A DNA stretch of 7,319 nt, taken from positions 1-7,319 of the forward strand of contig JAHDDN010000267.1 in the NCBI GenBank assembly GCA_020629335.1, written 5' to 3'. This DNA comes from Chitinophagales bacterium (GTDB taxonomy: Bacteria; Bacteroidota; Bacteroidia; Chitinophagales; UBA2359). The position numbers were made by a program, and so were the translations under genes. How positions within the stretch are numbered: the first letter of the stretch is position 1; each line of letters starts with the position of its first letter. Below the pieces are notes generated by a model. That model saw only the letters and a program-made list of their open reading frames with translations, was not told the origin of the DNA and did not search any database. This document shows, piece by piece, positions 6,448 to 7,319 of this stretch.

Positions 6448-7254
6448 ATGAGACTATTTTTAGAGCATAGCTTTAGAGGATTATATTATTTCCTGACAGA
6501 TAAAGCCTACCGTAGCTTTATGTTTTTACTTTTGCGTTATGGTCAAACTCAACGCTTCAAAACCGTTAATATTAATGTCTTTGGTTTTAGAATGCGTGTA
6601 CCTGATGCTAAATCTTTTATCTATCAGTTTCAAGAGATTTTCTACAAAAGAAGTTATCAATTTATTACCAGCGCTTCCAGTCCTTTAATTTATGACTGTG
6701 GGGCCAATGTAGGAACCAGTTGTCTTTTCTTCAAGAAAGAGTATCCGACTGCAGTTGTACATGCCTTTGAACCTGATCCCAAAGTATTTTCGGCATTAAA
6801 GCATAATATGGAAGTGAATGGAATTAAGGATGTTCATTTACACAATGCTGCAGTTTGGAAAGAAGAAGGTTCGCTGAGCTTTGCCTCTGAAGGAGCGGAT
6901 TCCGGAGCATTAATTACAGAGCGGAAAAAGGAAAGTATCAACGTCAAAGCTATCCGGTTAAGAGATTTGTTGGCCAAAGAACAAAGGGTTGATTTACTGA
7001 AAATAGATATCGAAGGTGCAGAAACAGCAGTGGTCGAAGACTGTCAGGATGTACTGGATAGAGTAGAGCATCTATTTATTGAGTACCATTCCTTTAATGG
7101 TCAACAGCAAACGCTCCATACCATCATCCAAATCCTACAACAAAATAACTTTCGATGTTACTTCGAAAATGAATCCCTTCGAAAAATACCTTTCGTTAAT
7201 CAGAAAGGAAAAACGAATATGGATATGCAGTTAAATATCTTTGCGTACCGATAA
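6448..7254 (+). CDS. FkbM-family SAM-dependent methyltransferase
   Basis: This 268-residue protein has the FkbM-type class I methyltransferase core. 'IYDCGANVGTSCLFF' (81-95) is the S-adenosylmethionine-binding glycine loop. 'HAFEPDP' (105-111) supplies the acidic residue that would hold the ribose. 'LHNAAVW' (131-137) follows, and 'LLKIDIEGAE' (183-192) is the hallmark motif of the family. The protein ends in 'MDMQLNIFAYR', a usual C-terminus. The first 60 or so residues are basic and aromatic, with a hydrophobic stretch (about 20-31) too short to call a membrane segment. FkbM proteins are O-methyltransferases, named for a macrolide pathway and frequent in polysaccharide clusters, where they are thought to methylate sugar hydroxyls. 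That role is inferred here from the glycosyltransferases on both sides. The ATG lies 3 bases after the preceding stop codon, and no Shine-Dalgarno site is seen. Confidence 0.87.
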   Translation: MRLFLEHSFRGLYYFLTDKAYRSFMFLLLRYGQTQRFKTVNINVFGFRMRVPDAKSFIYQFQEIFYKRSYQFITSASSPLIYDCGANVGTSCLFFKKEYPTAVVHAFEPDPKVFSALKHNMEVNGIKDVHLHNAAVWKEEGSLSFASEGADSGALITERKKESINVKAIRLRDLLAKEQRVDLLKIDIEGAETAVVEDCQDVLDRVEHLFIEYHSFNGQQQTLHTIIQILQQNNFRCYFENESLRKIPFVNQKGKTNMDMQLNIFAYR

Positions 7255-7268
7255 TCTACCTAGCCCCT

Positions 7269-7319
7269 ATGAAAGTCGCCATGATTAATACCTCAGACTT
7301 ACAGGGTGGCGCAGCTATC
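7269..7319 (+). CDS. Start of a probable GT4 glycosyltransferase (3' end outside window)
   Basis: An ATG 14 bases after the methyltransferase stop opens a frame that runs to the right edge, giving 17 residues: MKVAMINTSDLQGGAAI. A beta strand followed by 'INTSD..GGAA' is the usual beginning of a group of Bacteroidota GT4 glycosyltransferases, in which the next residues are commonly 'AAYRLH'. The GG pair would be the glycine-rich turn after the first strand. With so little sequence the family is likely but not proven. Its position continues the same-strand run, which supports a third sugar-adding enzyme. Confidence 0.5.
   Translation, partial: MKVAMINTSDLQGGAAI

Noticed and set aside
2919..7283. 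The repeated opening ATGAAAGT at three gene starts (2919, 5206, 7269)
   Set aside because: It encodes the MKV start of the first beta strand common to GT4 enzymes; the sequences diverge immediately afterwards, so it is not a DNA repeat.

Overview
The window is AT-rich DNA (by eye about 40% GC) that most likely comes from a member of the Bacteroidota. Four things point there: a surface-protein tail with the 'SVPYA.YA' and 'GNVGIGT..P.AKLQV' motifs common in that phylum, a TAnnTTTG-type promoter element, the lack of clear Shine-Dalgarno sites before most genes, and the style of the glycosyltransferases. I cannot name a genus. Nothing in the window looks like an RNA gene, insertion sequence, CRISPR array or phage integration site.

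Layout: (1) Bases 3-497, plus strand: the C-terminal end of a secreted or surface adhesin/tail-fibre-like protein whose start lies outside the window. (2) Bases 514-2001, minus strand and convergent with it: a full-length Wzx-type polysaccharide flippase. (3) Bases 2002-2145: a 144-base divergent control region with a Bacteroidota-type -7 element facing the flippase and a short inverted repeat. (4) From base 2146 to the right edge, plus strand: a compact run of six genes with gaps of 3 to 23 bases and one 4-base ATGA overlap. They are a PAPS-type sulfotransferase, a GT4 glycosyltransferase, a non-hydrolysing UDP-GlcNAc 2-epimerase (WecB type), a second GT4 glycosyltransferase, an FkbM-family methyltransferase, and the first 17 codons of a probable third GT4 enzyme.

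How the genes fit together: the set reads as part of a cell-surface polysaccharide (capsule, exopolysaccharide or O-antigen-like) locus. The epimerase would supply UDP-ManNAc, the GT4 enzymes would build the repeat unit on a lipid carrier at the inner face of the membrane, the sulfotransferase and FkbM enzyme are candidates to decorate it with sulfate and O-methyl groups, and the flippase would move lipid-linked units across the inner membrane. No initiating phosphoglycosyltransferase, Wzy polymerase, chain-length regulator, export protein, ManNAc dehydrogenase (WecC) or PAPS-synthesis gene is visible, so the locus must continue beyond the window or depend on genes elsewhere.

I see no clearly undescribed system. 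The points most worth a second look are the predicted sulfated and methylated glycan, departures from consensus in the active-site motifs of both complete GT4 enzymes, and the divergent regulatory region.
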